Source of the DNA: JACDAL01 sp963849115
GTDB lineage: Bacteria > Actinomycetota > CADDZG01 > WHSQ01
DNA length: 64,000 nt
NCBI GenBank assembly: GCA_963849115.1
Contig: CAWKGK010000001.1
Coordinates: 62,001-126,000, forward strand
Direction of reading: 5' to 3'
A program made the translations under genes and the position numbers. The first letter of the stretch is position 1, and every line of letters begins with the position of its first letter. This document shows, one piece after another, positions 51,298 to 61,049 of this stretch. Under the pieces are notes generated by a model, which had not been told where the DNA came from, did no database searches, and saw only the letters and a program-made list of their open reading frames with translations.

Positions 51298-53427
51298 TCA
51301 AGGGTATGGCAGCCAAGCGGGATCAAAGGCCGTCGCGAGGCCCACTCCGAGCCTAATTAGTCGACCGGGATGGTCATAGTTCAACATGAATATCTCTGTC
51401 TCTTCACCCCGTTGCCTCACGAAGGCAATTCTTGTGCCGTCCGGCGCCCAGGACGGACCTAGATCCTCGGAAGTCTCGTCGATAGTGAGCCTTTCCTCAT
51501 TCGTCCCGTCGGGCTCGACTACGTATATCTCCAGATTTCCGTCCCGGTTGCTCGCGAACGCGATGTTTTCACCGGAAGGTGACCAAGTCGGATGCCTCAC
51601 CTCTGAAGCTCCATCCTGCGTGATCCTTGTCTCCAGCTGTCCGTCGGCCTCCATCACGTACACTTCTGAGAAACCGTCTCTCTTGCTGACGAATGCAATC
51701 TGGTCGCCGTCGGGTGACCATGCAGGGTCTTGATCGTCGGCTGGGTCGCTGGTCAGTCTCCTTAGATTCGTTCCATCTGCGTCGACCAAGTAGATATCTC
51801 CGTTTGAAGTACCGCGAGTGAACGCGATCACGTCTCCGTCCGGGGACCACGCGGGATCGTCGTTGTGAGGCGGGCTGACAGTCACCTCGATGATTTGAGC
51901 TCGGCTGGGGTCTGTCACATAGATGCTCGCCGGCTCATCGCCTCCCACAAAGGCAAGCCTGCCATCCGGTGCCAATACAGGATCCTCGGCGGCCAGAGGG
52001 CCGTTAATGAGGACCTTGACCGACGCTTCTTGAGAACCTCCACACGAGTAGTCGTCCGCCACCACACAGGAGAAGATCTGTGACGTGCCGCTTGCGGCAC
52101 TCGCAAAGACAAGCTCGTTTTTGGGCGAACTTCCCTGTGATCGCTGAGATCCACCGTTCTCCTTGCGCCCGCCGGCCTGTTGCTGCGAGGGGGCCTTCTC
52201 GCGCCCGGGATCTCCGCCGACAAGGTCGGCCAGTGTCTCCCAACCACCGGTATAGAGGCCAAAGCCGACGATGGCGATGATCGCGATCACGCCGGCAAGC
52301 ATCGGAGCAATCCTCCGCGTCGGCCCTGCCTTCTCGACGGGTTGCTCCATAGCCTGGTCGGCTTTGATTCCCGGTTCTGAAACCGGTGGCGTTACGGCGC
52401 TGGTCGCCGGCGGCCCGGATTCGGGCCGCCGCGCAGCCGCCATGATCTCCGGCTGAGGTGCGGCCGGCCTGATCTCCGGCTCAGGTGCGGGTTCGACCGC
52501 GGGAGGCGAGGGCGAGTTTGGGCCCCAGGCGCTGGCCGGGTTTGGAATAAGTTCCCGAGCTCGAGTCTCCGATTCTGCGCTGCTCGAGCCCACCTCGAAC
52601 GCCCCTGCGGTCGCGGCTCCGAGTAAGGAGCATGTCGCAAAGCGATCCTCTGGCGATTTGGCCAACGCTTTGGCGATTACGAGATTAATCTCCTCCGGAA
52701 GTTCTGGTCGCACGGCGGTGGGCTGGGGTATCTCGGACATCAGGTGGGCGGCGATGACGGCGGCAGCAGTGTCTTTCGGGAAGGGAACCTCTCCCGTCAG
52801 ACAGTGATAGAGAACGCAGCCCAGTGAATAGACATCCGCACGACCATCCAGATCCTTGCCCAAGCTCTGCTCCGGAGAGATGTAGTCGAGAGTGCCGAGG
52901 AACAGTCCTGTCTTGGTCAGGCGGCTTCGCGAGTCCATGCGCTTCGTGAGACCGAAGTCGGTGAGATAGACGTGTCCCTGCTGCCTTACGGTCAAATCAA
53001 TCAAGATATTGGCCGGCTTCACGTCCCTGTGAACCAAGCCCGCTCTGTGAGCAGCGTCCAGTGCCCCCGCGATTTGGTCCAGGATCGCAATCGTCTCGCT
53101 CGTTGGGAGGGCCCCCCTCTTATTCAGCAGGGTTTCCAAGTCACTGCCATCCACGTAGCGCATGGAGATGTAGAGAAACTCGTCTGAGTCACCAGCGTCG
53201 TAGATGGGGACGATGTTCTGGTGCTCCACCCGGGCGGCCAGCCGGGACTCGCGTATGAACCGAGTGCGAAAGCTCTCGTCCGAAGCCAGCTCGGGGGCGA
53301 GAATCTTGAGAACCCGCCTCTGCCCCAGGTGAATGTGCTCGGCGAGGTAGACGACTCCCATTCCGCCTCGGCCCAGCAGGCCCTCGATGCGATGGCCCGC
53401 GAACTCGTCCCCCTGCTGAGGCATCAT
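51298..53427 (-). CDS. Transmembrane Ser/Thr protein kinase with extracellular beta-propeller
   Basis: 709 residues. Kinase domain 1-270: glycine loop LGRGGMGVVYLAE, Lys41 in VLKIL, HRDVKPANIL, DFGLTKR, GTLDYISPEQSLGKD. Then a Pro/Ala/Glu-rich juxtamembrane (270-370), one membrane helix (MLAGVIAIIAIVGFGLYTGG, about 380) and, outside the cell, six TolB/WD40-like repeats of the form WSPDGDxIAFxS, ending with the terminus. A PknB-like receptor whose sensor is a beta-propeller rather than PASTA repeats. ATG 53427 (or 53424) with TAGGTT 10 bases upstream, so possibly leaderless. Confidence 0.9.
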   Translation of the reverse strand: MMPQQGDEFAGHRIEGLLGRGGMGVVYLAEHIHLGQRRVLKILAPELASDESFRTRFIRESRLAARVEHQNIVPIYDAGDSDEFLYISMRYVDGSDLETLLNKRGALPTSETIAILDQIAGALDAAHRAGLVHRDVKPANILIDLTVRQQGHVYLTDFGLTKRMDSRSRLTKTGLFLGTLDYISPEQSLGKDLDGRADVYSLGCVLYHCLTGEVPFPKDTAAAVIAAHLMSEIPQPTAVRPELPEEINLVIAKALAKSPEDRFATCSLLGAATAGAFEVGSSSAESETRARELIPNPASAWGPNSPSPPAVEPAPEPEIRPAAPQPEIMAAARRPESGPPATSAVTPPVSEPGIKADQAMEQPVEKAGPTRRIAPMLAGVIAIIAIVGFGLYTGGWETLADLVGGDPGREKAPSQQQAGGRKENGGSQRSQGSSPKNELVFASAASGTSQIFSCVVADDYSCGGSQEASVKVLINGPLAAEDPVLAPDGRLAFVGGDEPASIYVTDPSRAQIIEVTVSPPHNDDPAWSPDGDVIAFTRGTSNGDIYLVDADGTNLRRLTSDPADDQDPAWSPDGDQIAFVSKRDGFSEVYVMEADGQLETRITQDGASEVRHPTWSPSGENIAFASNRDGNLEIYVVEPDGTNEERLTIDETSEDLGPSWAPDGTRIAFVRQRGEETEIFMLNYDHPGRLIRLGVGLATAFDPAWLPYP

Positions 53428-53586
53428 GTCGTCAACCTATGCTGGAGTGTCACTTCGCCACGCAATGTTACTAGAGGGCGCTTTGTGGGCGGGGAGGTGC
53501 GTGCTTGGGCGACTGGGAAGACTTCACGGACCCGCTCGACTCCCAACTGCGTCAGAGCTCGTCGATGATTCCGGCAGGCGCGATCT

Positions 53587-54741
53587 CTAGGTTGCTGGGA
53601 TCCGCTTTCCGGGATCGATGAACGGGATCGCGGCCGTCTTGCTGGGGACTCGATCGCCGTGCGGGCCCTCGATCTCGAGCGGAGCGCCTGCTTCGGCCAG
53701 GTCGATCGGCACCCACACGTACCCGATGTTCTTCTCGAGGCGAGGCGACCAGATGAGATCGGTGACGTGGCCCACTCGCCGTCCGTCGTGGAGAGCGGGG
53801 CGGATTTCCGCAATCTCGAACGAGAGCGGATCGCCTGCCACCTCGATTCCGACGAGTTTCCGTTTCACTCCCTCATCCCTGATCCTCATCAGGGCATCCT
53901 TGCCTACGTAGTCGCTTTCCTGGTCCTCGACGAGGCGCTCCAGCCCCGTCACCTCGAAGGGATTGTTGTCGATGGTCATGTCCGAGTTGTAGTTGAAGAT
54001 GCCGGCCTCGATGCGACGAGCCTCACAGGGAGCTATGGGCCGGATGTCGTGAGGGCGCCCCGCCTCCATGATTGTCTCCCACAGGTCGTCACCTCGGGAG
54101 GGGTTCAACAGGAAGACCTCGTACCCAACCTCACCCGTCCATCCGGTTCGGCTGAGCACGACCGGGATCCCCTCGATCTCGGCGTCCATCGTCCAGTAGT
54201 ACTTGATGTCCAGAACGGCGTCGCCGACCAGGTGGCGCATCACTTCTTTGGCCTTCGCCCCCTGTACCTGTAGTGGATAAACGTCGGGCTCGTGCACCTT
54301 AACGTCCATGCCCGAGTTGAACGCCAATCCGCGGGCCCACAGGCCCGCGTCGCTGTCCGCGAGGCAGATCCAGAATCGGTTCTCGTCTCGCCTGAGAAGA
54401 ACCGGGTCGTTGATGATGCCGCCGTCCTCCGCCGTGATGAGCACGTACTTGCCCTGCCCGACGGCGCATTTGGTCAGGTCGCGCGGGGTCAGCATATTTG
54501 TGAATTCGAGCGCGTCGGGTCCGCTGATCTCGATGACGCGCTCGACGGCAACGTCCCACAGCGTGACCTGGTTGAGGAGATGCCAGTACTCTGTGATGGG
54601 GTCGTCAAAGTATGCCGGCAGGTACATGTGGTTATAGATGTCGTAGGCCTTGCACCCGTACCGGAGGGTCGCCTCGAAGAAGGGCGACTTCCGATACCAG
54701 GGCCCAAAGTAGAGGGTCGTGGTGTGTGCGTCTGCGGTCAC
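53587..54741 (-). CDS. GcvT-family protein of the DmdA-like clade
   Basis: 384 residues, tetrahydrofolate-dependent aminomethyltransferase fold. Features: KAYDIYNHMYLPAYF, VTLWDVAVERVIEISGP, LTPRDLTKCAVGQGKYV, WICLADSDAGLWARGLA and a C-terminal barrel. Key motifs resemble DmdA, which demethylates DMSP, more than GcvT of the glycine cleavage system; no gcvH/gcvP is nearby. GTG 54741 with AAAGGGG about 6 bases upstream. Substrate is inferred, not shown. Confidence 0.78.
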   Translation of the reverse strand: MTADAHTTTLYFGPWYRKSPFFEATLRYGCKAYDIYNHMYLPAYFDDPITEYWHLLNQVTLWDVAVERVIEISGPDALEFTNMLTPRDLTKCAVGQGKYVLITAEDGGIINDPVLLRRDENRFWICLADSDAGLWARGLAFNSGMDVKVHEPDVYPLQVQGAKAKEVMRHLVGDAVLDIKYYWTMDAEIEGIPVVLSRTGWTGEVGYEVFLLNPSRGDDLWETIMEAGRPHDIRPIAPCEARRIEAGIFNYNSDMTIDNNPFEVTGLERLVEDQESDYVGKDALMRIRDEGVKRKLVGIEVAGDPLSFEIAEIRPALHDGRRVGHVTDLIWSPRLEKNIGYVWVPIDLAEAGAPLEIEGPHGDRVPSKTAAIPFIDPGKRIPAT

Positions 54742-55293
54742 TGATGCCCCTTTCCGGTGCGGCGCCACACACCAGCGATCGTGATGCGGCGACGGTTCAA
54801 GGATGGCTGGAACGTAGACAAGATAATCCTCCGCGGCGCCATCGATGGACGAATTCGCGGGCGATTTTCTCATGTTGGATCTTAGGAGCTGCGGCCATGC
54901 CGAGAATTCGTCGGGCCTAGCCCTCGTCTCCCCTTTCGAGGATGGGGCCTTCGGCTGAACAAGATCTGGGCGCGAGTGACCAAACCAGAATGCGCTCAGG
55001 GCCCGAGTTCGGTAAGGTCGCGAGAATCAACGATCCCGTCCGGCCCGGCTACCCGTCTGAGCTCGTCGACGACGCGCTCACGTGGCCGCCAGGTACGGCC
55101 GCGGTGTTCAATGTTTATCGATACGCTGCACCCAGCGCAACTCGGACGCGGGCGGCGCGGCCAGCGTCGGCAGGGGCCCTCGAGTCCGCACTCCCCAGCC
55201 ACGAGACCCCGAACCCCGGCTAGGGAGCGCACTGGCGGGGGCCGGCGCGTCCCCCGCCCGCCGCTTGTAGCTCTAACCTCTAAAATCGGGCGT
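54742..55293. other. Intergenic region with promoter of the cyclase gene
   Basis: 552 bases, no gene recognised. TAAAAT at 55281-55286 lies 7 bases before GTG 55294, placing transcription start at the codon itself. Confidence 0.45.
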
Positions 55294-57930
55294 GTGACGC
55301 ATGCCCGGCCCACTTCGGCTCCGCTCCCAACCGGTGTGGTGACCTTCATGTTCACCGACATTGAGGGCTCCACCAAGCTCGTTCACGAGTTAGGGAACCA
55401 TTACCTAGAGGTTCTGAACCTGCATCACAGATTGCTGCGCGCTGCATTCGCTCGCCATGATGGTGTGGAAGTCGTAACGACGGGAGACGGTTTCTTCGTG
55501 GCTTTCGCGGAGGCGAGCGAGGCCCTCGACGCCGCCGTGGAAGCGCAGAGAGCACTCGCAGTTCAAGAGTGGCCACAGGGGGCCACGGTTGCGGTGCGGA
55601 TAGGACTACATACGGGCGAGCCTACGGTGGTCGACGGCGACTACATCGGCCTCGACGTTCATCGAGCCTCGCGCATAGCGGGCGCTGCGCATGGCGGACA
55701 AGTAGTCGTGTCCGAGACGACTCACGAACTGCTGGGTGCATCTGCCGCGACGAAAGATCTCGGCATCCACCGTCTCAAGGGCCTGGCAAAGCCCGAGCAC
55801 ATCCTTCAAGCAGTGGCTCCCGGTCTGCGCGGCGACTTTCCTCCTCTAAAGTCGCTCATTCCTCCCACCAACATCCCGCGCCGCATCGATCCGATCGTCG
55901 GTCGCACCGCCGAAATTGACGAGCTGCGCCAGCTTCTCGTCGGGACTGACGATCGCCTGGTTACGATCCACGGCCCGGGAGGTGCCGGCAAGACGCGCCT
56001 CGCCGCCCACGTAGCCGTCACGCTGCTCGATCACTTCGTCGATGGGTCCTTCTTCGTCGACCTCACGCCGGCGACGGCCGAGGGGGTGGGAATGGCGATC
56101 GCGGACGTCCTCGGCTTCAGCCTCGAGGCTGACGGAGCCGAAATCGATCTCAGCCGTGCGATCGACGGCAAACAGATGCTGCTCGTGCTTGACAACTTCG
56201 AACAGGCGATCAATGCGGCAGACCTGGTGCGCGACTTGGTTCAAAGCTGCATCAACCTGCGTGTGCTCGTGACCAGCCAGGTGGTCTTACGGGTTCGGGG
56301 CGAACGTGAGTATCCACTTGCCCCACTCGGACTTCCCTCAGACTCGAGCGTCGAGGCCGTCCTTCGATCGGACGCCGCTCAACTATTCGCTCGCCGCGCC
56401 GCAGCCGCTCGTCCCGAGTTCGAGATCGGCCCTCATAACTCTGCAGCCATCAGGGAGATATGCCGGTTGCTCGATGGCTTGCCGCTTTCGCTCGAGCTCG
56501 CGGCGGCGCGAACGAGGCTGTTCTCAATCAACGAGCTGGTCGAGCGTCTGGAAGATAGCATGCAGTTGCTTACAGGGGGTTCGCGTGATGCACCCTCGAG
56601 GCAACAGACGCTCCGCGCGACAGTGGACTGGAGCTACGGGCTCTTGTCGCCATCGGACCAGGCCTTCTTCCGTGACTTCGCCGTATTCAACGGTGGCGCG
56701 AGCCTCGCCGCGATCGAGGCCGTGATCGGCGCCGAAGGAGATCCCTTGGACGCCTTGATGTCCCTCGTGGAACACAGCTTGATTCGACGGATAGGCGGAG
56801 ACGAACAGAGTTACTTCTCGATGCTCCAAACCATACGGGGGTACGCACTGGAGCTTCTGGACGCCAATACCGACCGCGACTCCGTCCGAGAGCGGCACGC
56901 CTCCTTCTACTTGAATCTTGCGACGGCCGATACAGACGACCGTGACCATGGCCTCGATGTGGAGATGGACAACTTTAGAAGCGCTCTGGACTGGTGGTTG
57001 CGTCGCGCCGAGAACGGCGACAGAAAGGTAGGAACGCACGCCCTTCAGCTCGCGACCGCGCTCGGGACCTTCTGGTACCGCCACGGCCATGCAGTTGAAG
57101 GCATAACCTGGTTCGAACGCGCGCTTGCGGTTGCGATCGATCCTCCACCGGAACTGCATGCAGTGGCGCTTAGGCGACTCGGGATACTCGTAGAGTCGAC
57201 GCGCGAGCTTGCGCGAGCTCGGCAGTTGTTCGAGGAGGCTCTAGATCGCTTCCGCACGGCGGGGTCCCAGGACGGCGAGGCCGCCAGCCTTAACAGTCTC
57301 GGCGTCGTGATGCGATCTCTCGGAGATCTCGATGCGGCCGAGGAGTTCTTCGAGGGCGCGATCGACCTACGACGCGCTATGGGCGACGAGGCAGGGCTCT
57401 CGACCACGATCTCGAACCTGGGCATCACTGCAACCGATGCTCGTGATTTCGAGCGCGCCGAGCACCTCTTCGAAACGGCGCTTGCGCTCGACCGAAAGCT
57501 TGAGGACGAATGGGCCATCACCGTCGATGCCAACAACCTCGCGGTGGTGCACTTCGAGCGCGGTGACTATGAGCAGGCGACAAGGATGTCTACACAGGCA
57601 CTGCGCGGTTTCTCAAGGAACGGCGACCTGGATGGGATCGCCGAATCACTCGAGATCTCAGCCGGAATCGCAGGTGCAACGGGCGATCCGGGCAGCGCTG
57701 CCCGTCTGGCCGGCGCCGCTGACTCTCTCCGGACCGCCGCCGGCCTGCCGCTTGCGCCTCCAGATCGCAGACGCCTCGAGCATTGGATAGCCGAACCTCG
57801 TGCAGCGCTGTCGACGGGCGACTTCGAGCGAAACTGGAACGAAGGCGCTGCCATGACACCACAACAAGCCACGAGCTACGCCCTCCGAGGCTCACCCGAC
57901 GAGTCGGGCCCGACCGCCCTTCTCGCGTAA
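55294..57930 (+). CDS. Adenylate-cyclase-fold / AAA-STAND NTPase / TPR protein
   Basis: 878 residues. Residues 1-180: class III cyclase domain with metal Asp in FTDIEGST and in TTGDGFFVAF; the transition-state region reads DVHRASRI, with His where catalytic cyclases usually have Asn. Residues ~200-480: NB-ARC-like ATPase with P-loop GPGGAGKTRLA and LLVLDNFEQ (Walker B). Remainder: TPR-like repeats (SLNSLGVVMRSLGDLDAAEE and relatives). The C-terminus lacks the LuxR HTH that usually ends such proteins, so it is a STAND-type signal protein, not a transcription factor. Start GTG 55294 looks leaderless. Confidence 0.87.
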   Translation: MTHARPTSAPLPTGVVTFMFTDIEGSTKLVHELGNHYLEVLNLHHRLLRAAFARHDGVEVVTTGDGFFVAFAEASEALDAAVEAQRALAVQEWPQGATVAVRIGLHTGEPTVVDGDYIGLDVHRASRIAGAAHGGQVVVSETTHELLGASAATKDLGIHRLKGLAKPEHILQAVAPGLRGDFPPLKSLIPPTNIPRRIDPIVGRTAEIDELRQLLVGTDDRLVTIHGPGGAGKTRLAAHVAVTLLDHFVDGSFFVDLTPATAEGVGMAIADVLGFSLEADGAEIDLSRAIDGKQMLLVLDNFEQAINAADLVRDLVQSCINLRVLVTSQVVLRVRGEREYPLAPLGLPSDSSVEAVLRSDAAQLFARRAAAARPEFEIGPHNSAAIREICRLLDGLPLSLELAAARTRLFSINELVERLEDSMQLLTGGSRDAPSRQQTLRATVDWSYGLLSPSDQAFFRDFAVFNGGASLAAIEAVIGAEGDPLDALMSLVEHSLIRRIGGDEQSYFSMLQTIRGYALELLDANTDRDSVRERHASFYLNLATADTDDRDHGLDVEMDNFRSALDWWLRRAENGDRKVGTHALQLATALGTFWYRHGHAVEGITWFERALAVAIDPPPELHAVALRRLGILVESTRELARARQLFEEALDRFRTAGSQDGEAASLNSLGVVMRSLGDLDAAEEFFEGAIDLRRAMGDEAGLSTTISNLGITATDARDFERAEHLFETALALDRKLEDEWAITVDANNLAVVHFERGDYEQATRMSTQALRGFSRNGDLDGIAESLEISAGIAGATGDPGSAARLAGAADSLRTAAGLPLAPPDRRRLEHWIAEPRAALSTGDFERNWNEGAAMTPQQATSYALRGSPDESGPTALLA

Positions 57931-58008
57931 GCGGCGATATGCGATCGCATGATCGTGCTCGTGATGATTGAGATTGAGATTCTGTGATGCTGAACCATTC
58001 AAATCGAG

Positions 58009-58704
58009 CTATTTCCCGCGCGGGTGATTGGCGCTGACCGACGACCGGCCTGGATCGTTGCTCGGCTCCGGCAGCAACGCGGAGATCATAAAATTGGCGA
58101 TGAACTCTCCGAATCGCCGGAGAGACCACCCACGCCGCAGAACGAACAGTTCGTAGAGTTCGGCTGATGTGCACGTCCACATGATGTCGGCGGCGTGCGC
58201 TACAGAGACGCCATCGCGCAGGTAACCACGATCCGACAAGAAGCGAGCGACGTCCCGCATGCGCTTGAGGCGGTGGTCGCTAATCTCTTTGAGCAGCGCC
58301 GCCGCGTCCGGATCAGTGCCAGCGGCCGAGCGGATGAGCAGCTGAATCGGAGTGACCTCTGTCCCAACCTCCGCGGCGAGTCTTCCCCACTTGCGCATGA
58401 TCGTTCTCGGATCGCTCTCGCGCATCCTTATCTCCTCGGAGCGCTGGTAGGCGGGGATGGAGCCTCGCCCTTTCAGCCCTCGCTCGTAGATGGCCCGGAC
58501 CAGTCCTGGCTTTCCCCCGAATGTCTTGTAGATCGTGTCGACGGATACACCCGCCTCGTCTGCGATGGCTACGATCGTGGTGGCTGCGTACCCGGCGTTG
58601 AGGAATTGGCCCTGAGCGGCCCGGAGGATGGTTTCCCGTGTGCGGCGTGCCTGATCCTTGCGCACAGGTGACTGATAGGGACGTGTGCTCTTGACGTTTC
58701 CCAT
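58009..58704 (-). CDS. TetR/AcrR-family regulator
   Basis: 231 residues. HTH at RETILRAAQGQFLNAGYAAT, then TIVAIADEAGVSVDTIYKTF; GGKPGLVRAIYERG. The ligand domain is long. Intact, divergent from the SnoaL/NmrA-like pair; the AT-rich gap TAGATTAATTCCAGTTAGAT (58729-58748) is the likely operator. Probably represses those two genes. Confidence 0.88.
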   Translation of the reverse strand: MGNVKSTRPYQSPVRKDQARRTRETILRAAQGQFLNAGYAATTIVAIADEAGVSVDTIYKTFGGKPGLVRAIYERGLKGRGSIPAYQRSEEIRMRESDPRTIMRKWGRLAAEVGTEVTPIQLLIRSAAGTDPDAAALLKEISDHRLKRMRDVARFLSDRGYLRDGVSVAHAADIMWTCTSAELYELFVLRRGWSLRRFGEFIANFMISALLPEPSNDPGRSSVSANHPRGK

Positions 58705-58758
58705 GATTAGGTCCATACTACTAGATTAATTCCAGTTAGATATAACAAATGAGGAGCC

Positions 58759-59229
58759 ATGGGCGGGCAAATCAAGGCGACGAGACGCACCAGTGTGATC
58801 GACCGGCTGGTCCAAGCGATGAACGACCACGACCTCGAGGCACTGGTGGCCTGCTTCGACGAGGGTTACCTCAACGAGACGCCGGTACATCCACAGCGGG
58901 GATTTCGGGGCAACGAGCAGGTACGCCAGAACTGGACTCAGATCCTTGCCGCTGTGCCTGAGTTCCGAGCGCGGGTGCTGCGCATGGCCGACGACGGTGA
59001 CAGGGTGTGGACCGAGTGGGATATGTCCGGCACCCGGGGCGATGGGGCCCTATTTAAGATGGCCGGCGTGGCGATCCTCGGGGTCGAAGCCTCCAAGATC
59101 ACTTCGGCCCGATTCTACCTCGAGCCCGTCGAGCATGTCAGCGGAGACGTCAATGCGGCTGTCAAAGGAGTGCTGGGAGTACCCCCAGCAGGGACAGAGA
59201 CATCGGATGCGTCATCATGGCCCACTTGA
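58759..59229 (+). CDS. SnoaL-like protein, second copy
   Basis: 156 residues, cone fold: RLVQAMNDHDLEALVACFDE, PQRGFRGNEQVRQNWTQIL, TEWDMSGTRGDGALFKMAG. GAGGAG lies directly before ATG. First gene of the pair with the NmrA-like reductase, under the divergent TetR regulator. Confidence 0.85.
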   Translation: MGGQIKATRRTSVIDRLVQAMNDHDLEALVACFDEGYLNETPVHPQRGFRGNEQVRQNWTQILAAVPEFRARVLRMADDGDRVWTEWDMSGTRGDGALFKMAGVAILGVEASKITSARFYLEPVEHVSGDVNAAVKGVLGVPPAGTETSDASSWPT

Positions 59230-59293
59230 TGGTTCCGGGAAGCGCGTTCGACAATCCAGCGCTGCGTCTTGGTCGCAGCGGAGGGGAGGCGTG

Positions 59294-60154
59294 GTGATCC
59301 TCGTTGTAGGAGGCAGCGGGATGCTTGGCGGGGCAATCATCCGTCGCCTCATCGCGCAAGGTGAGAAAGTACGGGCGCTCGTCCGCGATGCTTCTACGCA
59401 AGAAGCGCTCACAGAGGCAGGAGTCGAGACGATCGCAGGCGATCTGAAGGATCCGATGTCTCTCCCAGCAGCATGTGACGGGGCATCGATCCTAATTACG
59501 ACTGCTAACTCGGCCGGGAGAGGCGGGGACGACAACGTCGAAACCGTTGACCTCGAGGGCAACCGCAACCTTATCGAGGCCGCATCGCGCTCGGGTGTGG
59601 AGCATTTCATCTTCGTCTCTGTGCAAGGAGAGGATCCCGATAGCCCAGTGCCGTTCATACGCGCCAAGGGCATCACTTCGAAAAGGCTCCGCGAGTCGGG
59701 CATGGCTTACACGGTTCTGATGCCGGATCCCTATATGGAGGTGTGGATCCCGCTTGTCGTACTGGGGCCCGTCGCCTCGGGTCAGCCCGTAACGCTCGTC
59801 GGTGAGGGCACTCACAAGCACTATTTGATGGCCGTTGACGATGTCGCCTGGTTCGCAGTGGCGGCCACCGCCAACCGGGCTGCGCGCAATCGCGACCTTT
59901 TGCTGGGGGGCCCCGAGGCACTGTCGTGGCGCGACGTAATCTTCACTTTAGAGCGCGTGCGCGGCATCAAGGCTGAGATCAAGCACCTTCAGCCGGGCGA
60001 ACTCATGCCCGGATTTCCCGACGCTGTCTCTGGACTTATGGCGGCATTGGAAACCTACGATTCGCCCGCGCCTATCTCGAAAGAAGAAGCGGAACATACC
60101 TTCGGCGTCCGCCTCACGAGGCTCGAGGAGTTCCTCCAGCGCCAAACCGGCTAG
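59294..60154 (+). CDS. NmrA-like NAD(P)-binding protein
   Basis: 286 residues, atypical SDR: ILVVGGSGMLGGAIIRRL, VETIAGDLKDP, HFIFVSVQGEDPDSPVPF, RESGMAYTVLMPDPYMEVW. No YxxxK catalytic pair, which is usual for NmrA/quinone-reductase-like members that bind NADP(H). GTG 59294 (or 59291) follows GGGAGG. Co-directional with the SnoaL gene. Confidence 0.86.
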   Translation: MILVVGGSGMLGGAIIRRLIAQGEKVRALVRDASTQEALTEAGVETIAGDLKDPMSLPAACDGASILITTANSAGRGGDDNVETVDLEGNRNLIEAASRSGVEHFIFVSVQGEDPDSPVPFIRAKGITSKRLRESGMAYTVLMPDPYMEVWIPLVVLGPVASGQPVTLVGEGTHKHYLMAVDDVAWFAVAATANRAARNRDLLLGGPEALSWRDVIFTLERVRGIKAEIKHLQPGELMPGFPDAVSGLMAALETYDSPAPISKEEAEHTFGVRLTRLEEFLQRQTG

Positions 60155-60316
60155 TTCAGTACGCTCACGGATCTGGCCCTACATGAACACCATCTCTGCC
60201 CTTAGGAGGCGCCCGGACCGAGCGAGCTCGGCTACCTCCGTCGGGTCTTGCACGAGGTGAGCCTTGGATGAACTATCGGCTTCAGTCATTCCAAATTACG
60301 CCTGGCTCGAGACTCT

Positions 60317-60706
60317 TCAAATTGACGACCCACCACTGGGCCGCACCGAGCTTCCTTCAAGCGGAAGCCCAGCGTCCTCCCAATCGAGCAGCCCACCCGC
60401 GTAACGGCGAACATTACTATAGCCGCGCGAGATCAGCGCTCGGTAGACCGCGACACTGGAAAGACAATCGATGTTCGAGCAATACACGATAATCTCGTAA
60501 TCCTTGTCGAGCGCTGAGTAGAGATCATCGGGATCATCGAAGTGAAGCGAGCCGGGTATGTGCTTCGCGTCGAATGCCCAGCGATTGAGTGCCATCACCA
60601 GTTTGATCGGCTCGCCTTTGGCGAGCTTGGACTCAAGTTCGTCGCGGCCGATGGTCGCCACCGGTTCCTGGCCCAGCATCGCGAAACGATGCGGTTGATC
60701 GCTCAC
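60317..60706 (-). CDS. Rhodanese-like protein
   Basis: 129 residues, single rhodanese domain: ELESKLAKGEPIKLVMAL, PGSLHFDDPDDL, VYCSNIDCLSSVAVYRAL with a Cys in the active loop, and YAGGLLDWEDAGLPLEG. Sulfurtransferase or persulfide carrier. Last gene of the MarR-led minus-strand run, separated by ~70 bases from the small membrane gene. Confidence 0.86.
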   Translation of the reverse strand: MSDQPHRFAMLGQEPVATIGRDELESKLAKGEPIKLVMALNRWAFDAKHIPGSLHFDDPDDLYSALDKDYEIIVYCSNIDCLSSVAVYRALISRGYSNVRRYAGGLLDWEDAGLPLEGSSVRPSGGSSI

Positions 60707-60775
60707 CGCGTCCCCCCTCCCTCGAACACACAGCGCCTCATGACGCGCCGATGGCTCGTCACAGCTCGACGCACG

Positions 60776-61049
60776 TCATGCGGGCGGCATCTCCAACCGG
60801 TCATGCCGGGCCTCGGGGTCGATTCGGAGCCGGGAGATTTCCTTGGCGACCACCAGGCCACTCAGAGCTAGTCCCACGAGTAGCACAGGAAAGCCGGTGA
60901 ACGAAGCGGGGAAGGCCGCCGCCGCGGCCATCGGCCACACCGAACCTGGCATCGGCTGGTCGGCGGCGGTGATGGCCCTCGGCCCCCCGAAGCTCGTGCT
61001 CCTCGTGCGCCAGTTGCTCGATGCCCATGACCGCGTCGTCGTTCGTCAA
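60776..61049 (-). pseudogene. Small DUF2630-like / membrane protein, frameshifted
   Basis: Begins at TTG 61049, overlapping the UBP stop as TTGA behind AGGAG, with TNDDAVMGIEQLAHEEHELR. In the original frame the rest is out-of-character, but after dropping one base of the C6 run (60983-60988; G6 in the gene) it continues GPRAITAADQPMPGSVW, MAAAAAFPASFTGFPVLL, VGLALSGLVVAKEISRLRI and ends at 60776: a ~90-residue protein with one membrane helix. Either a homopolymer error or a slipped gene. Confidence 0.55.
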
